Source: Epiperipatus broadwayi
Lineage: Eukaryota; Onychophora; Udeonychophora; Euonychophora; Peripatidae
DNA length: 64,000 bases
Direction of reading: 5' to 3'
Assembly (NCBI GenBank): GCA_028023455.1
Contig: JAQFVV010013089.1
Coordinates: 186,001-250,000, forward strand
A program made the position numbers and the translations under genes. Below the pieces are notes generated by a model that was not told the origin of the DNA, did no database searches, and worked only from the letters and a program-made list of their open reading frames with translations. Position 1 is the stretch's first letter. Every line of letters begins with the position of its first letter. Of this stretch, positions 25,236-38,671 are shown one piece after another.

Positions 25236-28200
25236 CTATTATTTCAAATAATAACTACATAGTATTCTTATGACTTTCGCAACGTCTACTTACTAAGGCT
25301 CATTTAATAACTATAATATTAATTCTGTTATCTTTAATAATAATAATCATCATCTAGCTCAATAAATTATAATCTCAGGTTCTTAATCTTTATTTATACT
25401 TCCACAAAATGCGGTAGCACATATGGTAAGGGATTTTATGCCATATCTACTACACTGCAATTAATAACAATAATGATTACAATCTTTCTTACTTAATCAA
25501 ATTGGTATAAATTTCTTTTATTGCAAATTTATTACCATAATAAATCAATCAATATCAATATCATCTTTTGTCTTTAAACAATAAAGTAAACTAAGAAGTG
25601 GTAGTGTTTAGATAATCTGATAAATAAAGTAAGTGGCAATTAATAGCATATAATTTATCAAAATATTAGGATAGTGGATTTATGACCAATAACTTAATGC
25701 AATTTTATAATTACTTAATTATAAGAACATCAATAATAATTAAGATTAAACATATTTTTAGTTATCTTTTGTGCAAAATGTACTTCAGTGGTTGTGAAAA
25801 CATTCTGTGAATTTGTACCATGATGTAGTGAAAACAATACCCAGACACAAGTTTTAATAAAACAAATTTAACAAAGTTTATTAACATCAAATAAATTTAA
25901 GTAAAAATAAAACAAATCTATTTACATCTTATTTACAACGAATATCCTTCTTTCCTTACACATGACAAATGTTAATTCTACAATTTTGTACTTCTTTATA
26001 GTTAATCCAATCATTATACATTTCAAAAATTATTTTAGTTATTTTCTTTAGGTTTATCACACTATTTATTTGAACTACTTATGGGTAACAACATTTTTTA
26101 TCTTTTAAATATACTAAATTTACAATATTCTAAATTTATTTTTGTGGATCAATATTTTATAACGTCACACTTTATAATCAATATGGTCTTAAAAAAAAAA
26201 GAAAATTTACATTTCTTGTTACTTTAAACAAATTACACAGCATATTATTAAATATTATGATTAACTTTAATGTTTGTTCTCCCATACTCATATAAATTAT
26301 AATGCGTTTTTGCATAAGCCATACTCCTGTATAATATTATAATGTGTTTAAATATCACCTTGTTACAATTTCAAATATATGATAATAATTATCAAGTGTT
26401 ATAGTATTTTTAAATATGCAACACTTATCTCTTTAAAAATATAATTAATAATAAAAGAGCGTGAAAATATATTTTAATATTTTGTATATTCTCATTTGAT
26501 ATACTTTTACAAAAAATTATAGTTTATTTCTAAATTAAAATGATTCTATAACTTCTTCCATTATTTAGGACATCTGTATCTTTCTTTCAATGGTTATAAT
26601 CTATTCTTAGTTAACTCTTAACTATTCTTATTCCAAGTAAAATCATAACATACATTCTAAAATATCTATTGTTTTCCTTTCAATAAACTTATCATAAACG
26701 ATGTAGTAGCACGAAATACAGATTAAGATAGCGAAAGATGTATAGGATATTGGGAAGAAAGATGGATAACTTGTTTTCAATGTACTTCAAGAATGCATGG
26801 AACAGTGTGAACAGGTTCGACATTTATTGTCTATTAACCCTTAAGATAAGAAAGTGATGTGGCAGCTATTTATTTAGCTTTACCAAACATCAAGGCAACT
26901 CACACGAAATATAAAATAACACTGTCCAAGACAACATATGTATCAGTCGTAGGGCTACGTTAACTACGCTGATTATCACCTATAAAATGAAATGTGGATC
27001 AGCCATAGGGCTATGTTAACTATGCTGATTCTCTCACAAAACTACTTATTTCCATTCCCTGTATCATCCTAGATTTTCATACATCATCTTGGTTTCCAAA
27101 TCACCCCTGTACTCCCAAGTCACTACCCAAATTATCTCTCTAGATTTTCACTATATCAAACATCGATAAATACAAACAACTTTTAAAAAAACAACAAACA
27201 AGATTCGCGAATATGAAAATCATTTCTCTATTCCTTAAGAATAATTTATCTCGCTTTATAACACTGTATGTTCATTACCTACATTTTTGTTAAAACAATA
27301 TTCAAACATCCCAATAGGAAAAATCAATAGAAAATGTAATATAATCATCGATTATATTAAATTATTATTTATCAACAAATAAAATGACTATCGTATGCAT
27401 ATTTTCAAAAATCTAATCACATCTCAAAATGTTTCAATGTGTTGTTTTAAATGCGTTTTATAATAATAATAATAATAATAAAACTTTTGTACTACATTCA
27501 TTTAATTTTCGGCTGATCTAAATAAATAAAACATACATTATATCATCAATAATTATAAATGTTACCAAAAAACAATTGTTATCTTCGGATTAGGCTTTGC
27601 AGTAGGCTTCTTTTCCTTCCTTCGAGCATCGCAAATATACAATTACACACATACAATTTTATTAAAAAACATTCAAAATCAAACATATTTCATATAATAT
27701 TATATATACCAAAATTAATGTATTTTGTTTCCCTATCGTTTTCTGAAACCTAATGCTTATAATAATAATAAAAAATAATTCAAACCATAATTAAATATTT
27801 TTCTGATGGTAAATCTTGTTTAGTCCCATAATATTACTCTTCTTCTTTTATCTGAATGTTCTCCATTATGACTCTCAAAGTTTTAAAATAACTTGGTTCA
27901 TTTAATAAATTTGTTTAGACGATCTTTAATTTTAGCTTTTAGCATCAGATTATTAAAATATATTTTAATTAGATATCCCTCGAAGTTTTTTTTTAATGTT
28001 CTAGCAAATATTCCCTTGGCGCGTCGATGCATCTTTCTCCTTTTTAATTAGACTACGAATATTTAATACTTTAGGTACCAATTGCATTTTATGGATCCAA
28101 TATTTTTTATATTCCTCTTCCGTATTTTTCTTTATACAAATATTTCTCTTTAGCAAGCTTTATTTCATTCATTCTTAATTTTATGTACATTATTTTTTGA

Positions 28201-28713
28201 TCTTTAACTATTTTTTTTTTTCTAGAGTATACTTCTTTTTCGGGTCATCTTAAAGAAAGCAATTCCAATAATTTTAATTTTAAAATTATATTTGTCCATT
28301 TATTCTTAGATGAATCATAATGATTTTTATATTTTATTCTCTTTCTGAACTTTGCGCACAATGTCTTTTCATCTATATTACACGCGTAAAAGCAGTTTCC
28401 TTTGGATACACTATATAAGCGGTATCAATGAACAATATAAACAATTTTGAAATGTTATAAACTTTAAAACTGGTTTTAAAGAATCTATCCATATTTTTTA
28501 CTGAAAATTCCGACTGTACTTCTATAGAATTCACTGGCAGGTTCGATTAAGTTAGTGATACATAATTTATGAAAACTTTAAAAATATTTATTTTAAGACT
28601 CTCTCTATGATCTTTAAAATTGTCAGTTAATTTGTTCTAATGATATTATTAGAATTATATTGAAAAATTGAATAAATTGGAGAAAAGAAATTATTAGAGA
28701 GCTCAAAATTTTT

Positions 28714-28810
28714 ACCTCTTCACTCGAGTCTGTCAATTCTTGTTCTCTTCGATTATACAATTAATTGGCACGATTTTGGGAGTCTGCCAAGCTCTATTAC
28801 TATTGGTCAA
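28714..28810 (-). promoter_or_regulatory. Promoter-like region of element A1
   Basis: In minus-strand order: ACCAAT, about 45 bases, TGTATAAT, then about 40 bases to AG/GTAAAA. The same order occurs at 53131-53037 in copy A2 with TGTATAAAC. It suggests a spliced polymerase II transcript running leftwards. No intron acceptor was fixed; a candidate TTTTACGCGTGTAATATAG lies at about 28394-28376. Confidence 0.4.
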
Positions 28811-29660
28811 TCCTACTTGGATTTATAAATAATTTTCTAAAGTTTTAAACTGATAATGTAACACTTAAACACTATCTAATTATTATTTAAAACTAATTAT
28901 TATATTTAAATCAATTTAAACACTTTTAAAACAATTTTCAAAACAATATTTAATAAAATTATTCACTACTTATTTTTATTATGATGTTTAATAAATTCTA
29001 TCCATTTCTACTATAATATTATTTAAATACTTTAAAATATTGGTATTAATTGAAACAAGTGCTTGTATAAAAATATTCCAGACAATTACGTAATCGTTTC
29101 CGGTGTTTTGTCTATTTTTGTCTGTCTTAATAAATTTACTGCACTTATATTATATAAAAAAATTTTATATAAAATTTTGAAGAAATAATTTAGAAAAAAT
29201 ATAGAAATAAATACAATTCTCAACATCATAATATTTACTATTCAAATACATTACACTAATTTTTATTATTTAATATAGTTTATAAATTTAAATACTATAT
29301 AATATTAATTTATTCTAAGTTTTAAAGTTATTAAAATTGACTTATTAAATACATTTTTATTACTGATAGCTGTGTTATTTTAATATGGCCAGCTTTTACA
29401 ACCATATGAGCAATTCTTTACTCTTTATTTAACTAATTTTTTAAATGATTTTACGTATCAGGTATTTGCTTTAGCTTTAAATTGCACTTTACAGACTCTT
29501 ATAAATTTAATATATTCAATACATCAATAAATATATTCTCAAATTTAAAATTTTTTAGTAATTGACCATTATAACTATTTCTTGACCTATAGAAAAGGGT
29601 ACAATATATATATATATATGGATAGAGAGCCAAATATGTAAATAGATAAATGAATGAGAG

Positions 29661-30181
<521 letters not shown>

Positions 30182-30387
30182 GAAGGAATGTTGGTGAAAT
30201 AGTAAAATAGGGTGGAAATCAGAGATTTAGACTAGTCAACTAGTTGTATAATGGGAGTGACTCATCAGACAGAAAATCAAATTTAATAGAGAGACAAATA
30301 AGAAGATGAATAGACAGAATAACACAGACAAATCTCAAATTTTCGAACATTTTAATGTTCAAATAAAAAAATCAAACTATAATTTAC

Positions 30388-30479
30388 CTCATATTTTCCA
30401 GTTTTTGGATTAAGATCAAGTAATACAAAGTCACATTTTTGATCTCCATTAGGTCCAATAAAAAATTCTCCTGCTGGTC
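30388..30479 (-). CDS. Exon of receptor guanylyl cyclase/ANP-receptor-like gene
   Basis: Minus-strand exon with acceptor TTTTAATCAG above 30479 and donor GTAAAT below 30388. It is 92 bp: two bases to finish a codon, then 30 codons ending in phase 0. The product has GPNGDQKCDFVLLDLNP and KTGKYE. This fits the last part of a periplasmic-binding-like (ANF receptor) ectodomain, where a 'NGD...D..L.D..P.TG.F' pattern precedes the WPG..PPP region. The next exon of the same frame is at 23241-23370. Upstream ectodomain exons were not found in the window and probably lie beyond 64000 or went unrecognised. Confidence 0.78.
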
Positions 30480-30483
30480 CTGA

Positions 30484-31984
30484 TTAAAATTAATAAGTAA
30501 TTAATAATAATGTCAATAATAATGATTTGTTAAATTACATTTAACTAAGAAAAATAAAAAGAATATTTTTAAAAAAACTTTTATTTTGCTATTTTCTTTG
30601 TATTTTATATATTATAGACATACTGTGTGCGTGTTTTGCATATAATTATTTTAATGTGAATATAAAAAAAATTAAAGATTAAAGTAAAGATTAACATTAG
30701 CAATTAACAATTTTAGAAGCACGTTTACTTATTTTTCATAATCAGTCTCATTTGTCAAAACTTAATTTATGAGAAGTAAATATCACAGTGTTAAAAAGTC
30801 ATATATTTTAATGTGTGATCTTTGATATTAATTAAAAATTTATGTTTTTACTTGTAAAAATTGATTCCTTAACTTTTCTTTTATCATGTCTTTTTTCTTC
30901 ATGAACAATTCTAACATCATACAAATTAAAATTAAAAAGTAAAATTACAAATTTTCTCCAAGTACTTTCCATTGTCATTAGCAACATTCAAAAATTTTTA
31001 TTTGTTGGGAAAACGTCATTATATAATATTCTACGATTTATGAATTTTATTGTTCCTGTTTTGCTTATTAATTAAAGATTTCCTATTTTTATTTATAAAA
31101 ATTGCTTCCTTCATTGAAAACTTTGCTTCATTGACTTTCCCTTTATTATGATTTCTTTCTTACACTGAAACACACAGGCTTATTATGTATCTGTATCTAT
31201 ATATGTAATATATAGGGTAATGAAAAATTCTAATGTCGAACAGATTAAAATTATAAAGTATCTCAATAACAAAGAGAGCAGAGGCTGTTTTAATTTATCA
31301 GACGTTATTTTAATTGTTTTTCAATATTGCATCCCAACTTTCCAATATATAAAACATTAGATTAACATCATAATTTGATATACAATATATATATATATAT
31401 TGTAACGATATACAAATATGACGTTACATCATTTTCAAATATAAAAAAAGTTTGATAAATAAAATCGCTCTCAACTAAAAATAAAAAAATCAATAAATGA
31501 AATTTTATTTAATGAATTTAATTTGTCTTTCCTTATCGAATTTATTATGAACATAATAATTTTAACATCCATTATGTTTATAATATCAACAACCCTAAGA
31601 AATAATTAAATCCACTGGATGACGTGCAAAGATGGCAGTATTAATTTCTAAATGATGATGATCGGACGTTAATAAGTTTTTCAAAAGTAAACTTTCCAGT
31701 TAGATTTGACCCCTGAGAGTTTCGTTTTTTATTTTGTTTCATAGAAATTGAAAAACAAAGTACTTTTAGGAGGACTTGTACTTATAAATCATCATTATCA
31801 ACACATTGGTTAATGATATATATATATCTGAATTTAAACATCTTATAAAATTTTCATTAATCTTTTACCTAGTACAAATCTTTATTTGAATCAAAACTTA
31901 CAGCACATATTTAATACATTATTGTATATTTTTAGTTTCTGTTTCAAATGTGTTTACTGTTCCATATTTATCATTACATTATAT
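30484..31984. other. AT-rich upstream intron
   Basis: No exon recognised. A TA tract at 31386-31401 (TATATATTGTAACGATA) resembles the TATATATTGTACCC termini of the A family, but no second end was found. Confidence 0.35.
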
Positions 31985-34900
31985 ATCGAAATAATTTATT
32001 CCTTTGGAATATATTTTATTGTTGTGAATTAAGATGATGTGCAGAATTTTTTTTATTAATTTAGAAGTGTGACATCATTAATATTTTAATAAATTGAATT
32101 ATTATTATTATTATTTGAAGGCATTATATACTTTTTATAAATAAAAATTGATTTTATTAAATGTGAATTTAAAAAGAAATTGAATTGTTTAATTTAAAAA
32201 TATTAATTTTAAAGAATTGACAATTATTTGTTTCAAATATACTTTTAAAAGTGACTGAAAAATTATTATTGTTCAATTGGCAAGTAGTCAAGAATGATTT
32301 TTTCTCAAAAAACAACTAATTTGATCATGTGAACAGAATCATCAGCCTTTGAATTGAAATAGAAAACATTGAATTTTAAAATCTCAAAATGAAATTTTAA
32401 ATAAATAGTTTTTATCCCAAGAATTTGGGAACCAAAGTTTAAATAGATAATCTACTTATTCATGTTTTCATTTATTATAAATAGGATTACTTCATAATAA
32501 GCACTTGCAAAATCATAATACATATCTTCTATATTTCAAATGAAACATCATTAAGAAATAAAGATCATCTGCTATATCTTAAATTTGGTGAACATTAACA
32601 ATTTCTACTGATGAATGAGTTAAAATTACAAAACAACTTATAAATCATTATTAAATTTTTTAAATTTATAATAAATTGTTTTTCACATAAATATTATGCC
32701 ATTATCAATTCTTTCAAATTATCACTTATTAAATATTATATTGATCACTATGCATTTAATTAACAAATCTATATGCAAGTATTATTGTCAAAATATTTTA
32801 AATATAATATTCAAAAATAATATAGATGCAATAAATGATAGTTTATTTTATTTTATAGATGTCATATTTTAATACAGATTATGAAATATACAATCTATAT
32901 TATTTAATGATATTTATAATTTTAAATTCTTGATAAAATAAAAAAGTCTTTTACTCATTTGATGATTTCATCTCTCTTTTTAGTAATAATTCCATATTTT
33001 TTTCCTATTGTAGATATAAATTTCCTAACAATACCAAAATGTTTTATCCTGTTAAGACTTTTATTTCCTTCTACAGATTTTCTTGCTAGTTCACAGTTAT
33101 ACTTTCTTCTATCATTTTCAACTCTTTTCCACATCATTTTATAAAATTTAAGATATTCAATCCTTTTTACTGCATCATTTTTGTATAACTTCATATTCCT
33201 TATTTTCTTCATAAACTATCTAGTCTCGGTAGAAATTTTATTGGTCAGTTGCTCTTTTTTTTATCAGGTATCATTGTTGTAGTTTTTAAAAGTGTATCAG
33301 TTATTTTCATATTAATTTAATTCAAATCTGAATCATGTTCAAAATCTACTAATACTTGAAATTATATAGTAATAAAGAACAAGTATCTCCTATATTTATT
33401 ACATCTTCCAAATTGCCTAGAATTTTAAATGAAGAAGTGAAACATGCAATTAAATGTATGGAAAGAGGAAAGGCTTGAGGTAATGATAGAATTATAATTG
33501 ATATATTAAAAGAAGCAGGTGAATAAATAGAAATTTTTTAGCAAAGTTATATACCAAACATCTAAATGATAAAGATGTACCAGTTGATTGGAAGAATGCA
33601 GTATTAATATTAATATTTAAAAAAGATGATAAAGAAGATATTAAAAATTACAGACCTATCCATCTTTTATGAATTTTATACAAACTTTTTACCAAGATAA
33701 TTACAACTCGTCTACAGAGAGCATTGGATTTCCACCAACCAAGAGAACAAGCTGAATTTAAAAGTGGTTTTTGTACAGTAGATAATATCCAGGTATTGAG
33801 AGAAGTTGTAGAAAGTACAAATGAATATGAGTTGTTATTATGCTTTGGATTTGTCGATTATGAAAAGGCATTTGATTCTATGAACATTTCTTCAGTGATT
33901 AAAGCATTGGATCATCAAGGAATAGACCCAGGATATTGTCATTATTTTAAAAAGTATTTATAAAAATGCAACAACAACTAGATTACATAATTATATTGGG
34001 AAAGTCAACATTGAGAAGGGTATAAGACAGAGTGACTCCATATCTCCACAACTTTTTACAGCAGTGCTGCAAGAACTATTTTGTGAATTAAAATGGGAAA
34101 CTAAAGGAGTGAAAGTAAATGGAGGTTATTTAAGTCATTTAGATTTTGCAGATGATGTAGTTATTTTTGAAAATAATGCTTTAGAGCTGCAGGAAATGTT
34201 GCAGGAGTTATCAGATGAAAGTAGGAAAGTAGGACTAAAGATTTCTCAAAACATGAAAATAAAGATTGATTATGATGAGTTAGAAGAAGTTAACAGTTAC
34301 AAATATATTGGTCAGATTATTAATACAGATGGAAACATAATGGATGAAATTAATCATAGAATTAAATTTGTTTGGAATGCTTTTGGCTGAAATAACTTGA
34401 TACTAAAAAGAAGTATGCCTATGTGTTTGAAAAGGAAGGTTTTTAATAAATGTGTTTTACCAGTTCTTGCTTATGGATCTGAGACATGGACACTTAATAG
34501 AAGAGCAATACAGAAACTTCATATCACTCAAAGAATTATGGAGAATTTTATGTTGAGAGTAACATGAAGAGATCAAAAATGGAATATATGAGTTAAGAGA
34601 ACAAATAGGTGTTAATGACCTCATTGAAAAAATTAAAAGATTGAAATGGAATTGGGCTGGACATATTGCTAGAAGAGATGATAATAGATGGACAATTGAA
34701 ATCTTAAACTGGATTCCAAGATATTGTAAAAGACCCAGAAAGAGACAACATGTGAGATGGATGAATGAAATAAGAAAATACTCAGGGGTGATGTGGAGAA
34801 AAGAAGCTAAAGATTGGAGAAGATGGATTGAACTTGGAGAGACCTTCATCCTTCAGTGGATTAATAATGGTTGATGATGATAATAATTTTAATTAATGAT

Positions 34901-35540
34901 TATTTAAATGATGATAACTATTTATTATATATATGGGATTTGACTAATATTGTATGTTTTGGTAACAGATATTTGATTTGTTTTGTTTGATATTATTGAT
35001 TAGTTTCAATTATAACTTTTCTATGGCTTCATTTTATAATCACTTCGTTTTTGTGTGAATATTTTATTAGGCATGTGTAATGTTTATATCTTTATAAATA
35101 ATATGGTTTAATGAGAATTAATATTTAAATATTTTACATATAATGTTTTAAGAGTAGTTGTCATTTTTATATTGTTACCTAGATATATTATAATAGAGAG
35201 CTTGGCATATTTTGGCAATATCTCAGATTGTTGATCATTTATGTGTTTGTTGATTTTGTTATATTAATTTAAATGTTGTTAACTATTATAATGGCTTGAT
35301 TGTTTTTTTTTTATTTTTCTTAAATAAATTATTTTGATTAATAGTAAATTATTTTGTTTCTTTTATTATCGATTATTACTTGAATTATAAAATACAAAAT
35401 ACTGATATGTCAAAATGAAAGGTGTCCAAATGTAACTCATGCTAGGTTTATTTGTGTTTTACTTCACGATTTGGTAATAACTAGCAGAGTTTCATTTTAG
35501 AGTTTATAACTTCTCAATATTTTGTTTGTCACTTTGCTAG
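31985..35540. repeat. Large direct duplication, copy 1 (carries LINE insertion)
   Basis: 31988-32926 aligns with 39682-40610 and 34890-35540 with 40601-41402, for example TTCCTTTGGAATATATTTTA, TTCAATTGGCAAGTAGTCAAG-like and TTTATATCTTTATAAATAAT. The intervening RTE element is missing in copy 2. The pair may be old LTRs of about 1.6-1.7 kb enclosing the Gag-like remains at 36540-38560, or a segmental duplication. Clear TG...CA ends were not seen. Confidence 0.7.
32930..34885 (+). mobile_element. RTE-clade LINE, 5'-inverted and truncated
   Basis: The sense part, from about 33352, encodes a broken reverse transcriptase: GKA.GND, a DWKNAVLILIFKK..NYRPI block, VDYEKAFDSM at about 33855-33885, GIRQSDSISPQLF, the catalytic LDFADDVV at 34139-34162, YGSETWT-like at about 34470, then WAGHIARRDDNRW and a C-terminus WINNG with stop at 34872-34874. 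A TGATGA tail typical of RTE elements follows. Stops at 33477, 33961 and elsewhere kill it. At 32937-33348 the connector upstream of the RT (YKNDAVKRIEY, NDRRKYNCELARKSVEGNK, KKRDEIIK) lies on the opposite strand, as after twin priming. Sequence like TAATTTTAA flanks both sides (about 32917 and 34889). Confidence 0.85.
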
Positions 35541-36535
35541 TGAATTTAACATTTTTCTTTGGTATTTTCTTATCTTAATTCCTAATATTATATTACAATT
35601 TGATATAGAAAGAAGTCTAGATTTAATATCTATTTGGCCCTTTTTAGTAAAGTTATGTACTGAACTATGTATATATCGATTACAAAGGATTATATATTTT
35701 TTATCATTTTGGTGACCCAATTCATGGGACTTAAATAAACGTATATCCCGTGAGAAAAAAGACAGTTATTTGTATTTTTTATCATTTTGGTCACATAACT
35801 TTTGGAGATATGATAAATACATTCTTGAATAATAAGAGGAGTTTTTTGTTTAACATTTGCCATTTCAATTATAGAGATTTTGATAGTATTATACCATGAA
35901 AAATAATAGTATTAGCATATTTTTCTTTTCCATATGATATGCTCTTATTTTGTAGAGATTTTTTTTTTTTTTTTTAAAAATAGGCATTAATGTGTAAAGC
36001 TGGCTAATATAAAGCAGCCTGAGATATTTAAAAATATAGGAATTTTTTTAAGACTTTGACTTATTCAGTGATTGAAGCCTGATAAATTTTCCTTATTGTT
36101 TTTAATAAATTATATTTATTATCTTTAATTAGATGGAAGTAAAGGAACTTGGACTATTGAAAAATATAATTTTTTTAATTTAAATTGTGGTTTCCCAATT
36201 TAACGATTATAAAATAAAAGGAAAAACTTTGAGATAGTCAATACAATTTAATGATTTTTTATTTATTTTTAGAAGATATAAGTTTGAATATTGTAAAGCC
36301 ACATATATATTTTTCTTTATTATCAAATATATTTTGTGTCAATTTATAAATTTTAAAATTAAGCAGCAAAGTAAAATTTTACTTCATGGTTTTCATGAAA
36401 ATAAAATCAAGAGAATTCATTTGCTTTTATTTCCATTCTTGGGAGAAAACATAGTAATATTTCAATTATTTATATTAATGGAACAAAATTTAGATTGATA
36501 ATAGATAAAATAATAGTGATCAAGAAAAGGAGGTT
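35541..36535. other. AT-rich stretch between duplications
   Basis: A sequence TGGTGACCCAATTCATGGGAC at about 35711 recalls primer-binding sites of LTR retrotransposons, but it lies about 170 bp past the end of the duplicated block. TTATCATTTTGGT occurs twice (35701, 35780). No gene was found. Confidence 0.35.
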
Positions 36536-36539
36536 AGTA

Positions 36540-38560
36540 GTGTTAGTCCTGAGCTATAAGTTGAAGTAGTAGAGTCAGAAAGTCCAGAGATAACCTTTAA
36601 GGAATCTTAAATTGCAATTAGAAAAAATGAACCTATAAAAATAGTTCAGAAAAAAAGATTATTTCATCAAATGTTGCAGAAAATGGCAAATAAAATTAAT
36701 AAAAACATACAAAGAATGGAGCTAAGACTGAATCAAAGTATGAGTCAAATAAATGAAAATTTACAATAGAAAATAGATGAAAATAAAAATAATAATCATC
36801 ATCATCAACCATTATCAATACACTGCAGGATAAATATCTCTCCAAGTTCAATCCATCTTCTCAGATCTTTAGTGTCTATTCTATACATCACCCCTGCACA
36901 CATTCTTATTTCATCCATCCATCTCACACATTATCTTTTTCTGTGTCTTTTACAATCTCTTGGAATCCAGTTTAAAATTTCAATTGTCCATCTATTATCA
37001 TCTCTTTTAGCAATATGTCCATCCCAACCCTACTTCAGTCTTTTAATTTTTTCACTGAGGTCAATAACACCTGTTTGTTCTCTTACCCATATATTGCATT
37101 TTCGATCTCTTCTTGTTACTCCCAACATGCATCTCTCTATACTTTCTTGAGTGGGCTGAAGTCTTTGTATTGCTCTTCTATTAAGTGTCCAAGTTTCAGA
37201 TCCATAAAAAAGAACTGGTAAAACACATTTATTAAAAACCTTCCTTTTCAAACACATAGGCATATTTCCTTTTAGTATCACATTATTTCTGTCAAAAGCA
37301 CTCCAACAAAGTTTAATTCTATGAATAATTTCATCCATTATGTTTTCATCTGTATTAACAATCTGACCAAAGTATTTATAACTGTTAACTTCTTCTAAAT
37401 CATCATAAATGAATGAAAATATGCAATAGAATCAGATGAAAACATGCAAGAAATGGAGAAAAAAATGGATCACAGTATGAGTCAAATGAAAGAAAATTTG
37501 CAACAGAAAATGAATGAGAAAAAGAATCAAATAAATAAAAATATGCGAAGAATAAATCAAAGAATGGATCAAATGAATGAAAATTTTTAGAATGTGAACA
37601 GAGAATGGAGAAAATAAATAAAAATCTGCAACAGAAAATGGATGAAAATCAGAGAATATTGATGTTAAAATCTGCAGCATGATGTGAAAGTGATACAGTG
37701 GGTAATCCAAAATCAAAAAATGGAAGTAAAATAAAAAATAAAAAAAATACACTTTGAAATGAAAGAACAATTAGAGAAAAAATAGAATTAAGTAATAAAG
37801 TTCAAAACGTAGAAGAAGGCATTGCCAAAGAGAAAAAGAAATGAAGCTATTTTCAAGGTATTTTGAGAAAAATAAAAATTAAATATGTATTTTTTAGAAG
37901 AAATAATTGATAGCATAGATGTAATCAAAGTCTACAATTTATATAGTTGTTGTTTATGAATGTAATTTTGACATAAGAAGCATAGAGTTAGATAAAGATA
38001 GTATAGTTTGTATAGAAAAATCCAAAATTGATGTGGATTTTAAATCTCAACATTTTAAAATTGATGGTGAAATGGAATGCTTTTGTAAAAATGATGTAAT
38101 AGATAATGAAGAACCTGAAATAAATATAGGAATTGATAAATGTAGATTTGATGATGAAATTATAAGAGAATCTAAAATTGATTAAAAAATCATAGATGAT
38201 TATGACATTGATATGAAAATGTTAGGAGAGTCAAATATTTTTACAATTACAGCAATGGATTTTGAATTTAAATACAGAACATATGCTTTAGAAGAATAAT
38301 TGTAAAATGACACAAATAAAAATATTATATGATTTAGAAGTGTTAAATAATACCAGGCATAATACAATTTGGTTTTTTACTTTTATGAAACTTCATATAG
38401 ATATAGAAGTATGGGAGTTTGTATGTGAGGGTAACTGGAATAAAAAATGTTTTTATGTTATGAATTATGAAGTTGTGAGTATGGCAGTTTTATGTGAGAT
38501 TACATTAATCTTATTTGATTCCAAAGTAGGAAAAAAATTCATAATGGTGAATGTTTAGAA
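36540..38560 (+). pseudogene. Decayed Gag-like coiled-coil reading frame
   Basis: Broken plus-strand frames at 36540-36790 and 37412-37850 encode repeats rich in Met, Asn, Gln, Glu and Lys (NQSMSQINENLQ, MDHSMSQMKENLQQKM, RMDQMNENF), a long coiled coil built of short internal duplications. At about 37950-38300 an acidic frame follows (DIRSIELDKDSIVC, DGEMECFCKNDVID) with a single stop. Then comes an 83-codon frame at 38307-38558 (ILYDLEVLNNTRHN, VWEFVCEGNWNKKC). No zinc knuckle, protease or RT is seen. A Gag-like origin is inferred from the coiled coil and from the flanking long direct repeats. An RTE fragment lies inside it. A degenerate host coding sequence is the alternative. Confidence 0.4.
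36793..37411 (-). mobile_element. 5'-truncated RTE LINE fragment
   Basis: Reverse complement of the last ~610 bp of the element at 32930-34885, with high similarity by eye. Read on the minus strand it has DEIIHRIKLCWSAF, GNMPMCLKRKVFNKCVLPVL and YGSETWTLN, then the C-terminal region and a TGATGATGATTATTATT tail ending at 36793. The 102-codon open part is 37338-37030. It is inserted in the coiled-coil repeats of the Gag-like sequence, so it is younger than that. Confidence 0.85.
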
Positions 38561-38671
38561 TTATTGTGTATAATGAAATATATAGTTTGTAGTAGTGATT
38601 ATAAGAACATTGGTTTTATATGGAATCAGGATACTATATTTCTTGAGAATAAAGAAAATAAATATTATGGT

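Larger units (their letters stand above)
24934..29618 (-). mobile_element. TA-bounded non-coding element, copy A1
   Basis: A 4.7 kb unit bounded by TA tracts, nearly identical over its whole length to 49262-53929. The left end reads TATATATTCTAACCGTGCC, and the right end, reversed, TATATATTGTACCCTTTTC: imperfect inverted ends sharing TATATATT.TA.CC. On the minus strand it has CCAAT (28806-28802), a TATA-like box (28759-28754), a possible splice donor AG/GTAAAA at 28714 and AATAAA at 25877. Around 28400-28100 broken minus-strand frames contain protein-like stretches (GNCFYACNIDEKTLCAKF, EEEYKKYWIHK), perhaps the ruins of a coding region. No catalytic motif could be recognised. Compositional bias limits any coding claim. 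Confidence 0.8.

Noticed and set aside
27559-27753. 64-codon frame identical in A1 and at 51883-52077 in A2
   Set aside because: Identity of the two young copies explains it. It runs against the inferred transcript direction and has no recognisable feature.
32955-33212. 85-codon minus-strand frame as a separate gene
   Set aside because: Its motifs (RRKYNCELARKSVEGNK, KKRDEIIK) match the RTE connector region, so it is the inverted 5' part of the LINE.
34457-34849. 130-codon minus-strand frame
   Set aside because: It is antisense to the RTE coding sequence.
36872-37221. Plus-strand frames of 68-92 codons
   Set aside because: Antisense shadows of the minus-strand RTE fragment.
37432-37770. 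112-codon minus-strand frame rich in Phe, His and Leu
   Set aside because: It is antisense to the Lys/Asn/Met-rich coiled-coil repeats.
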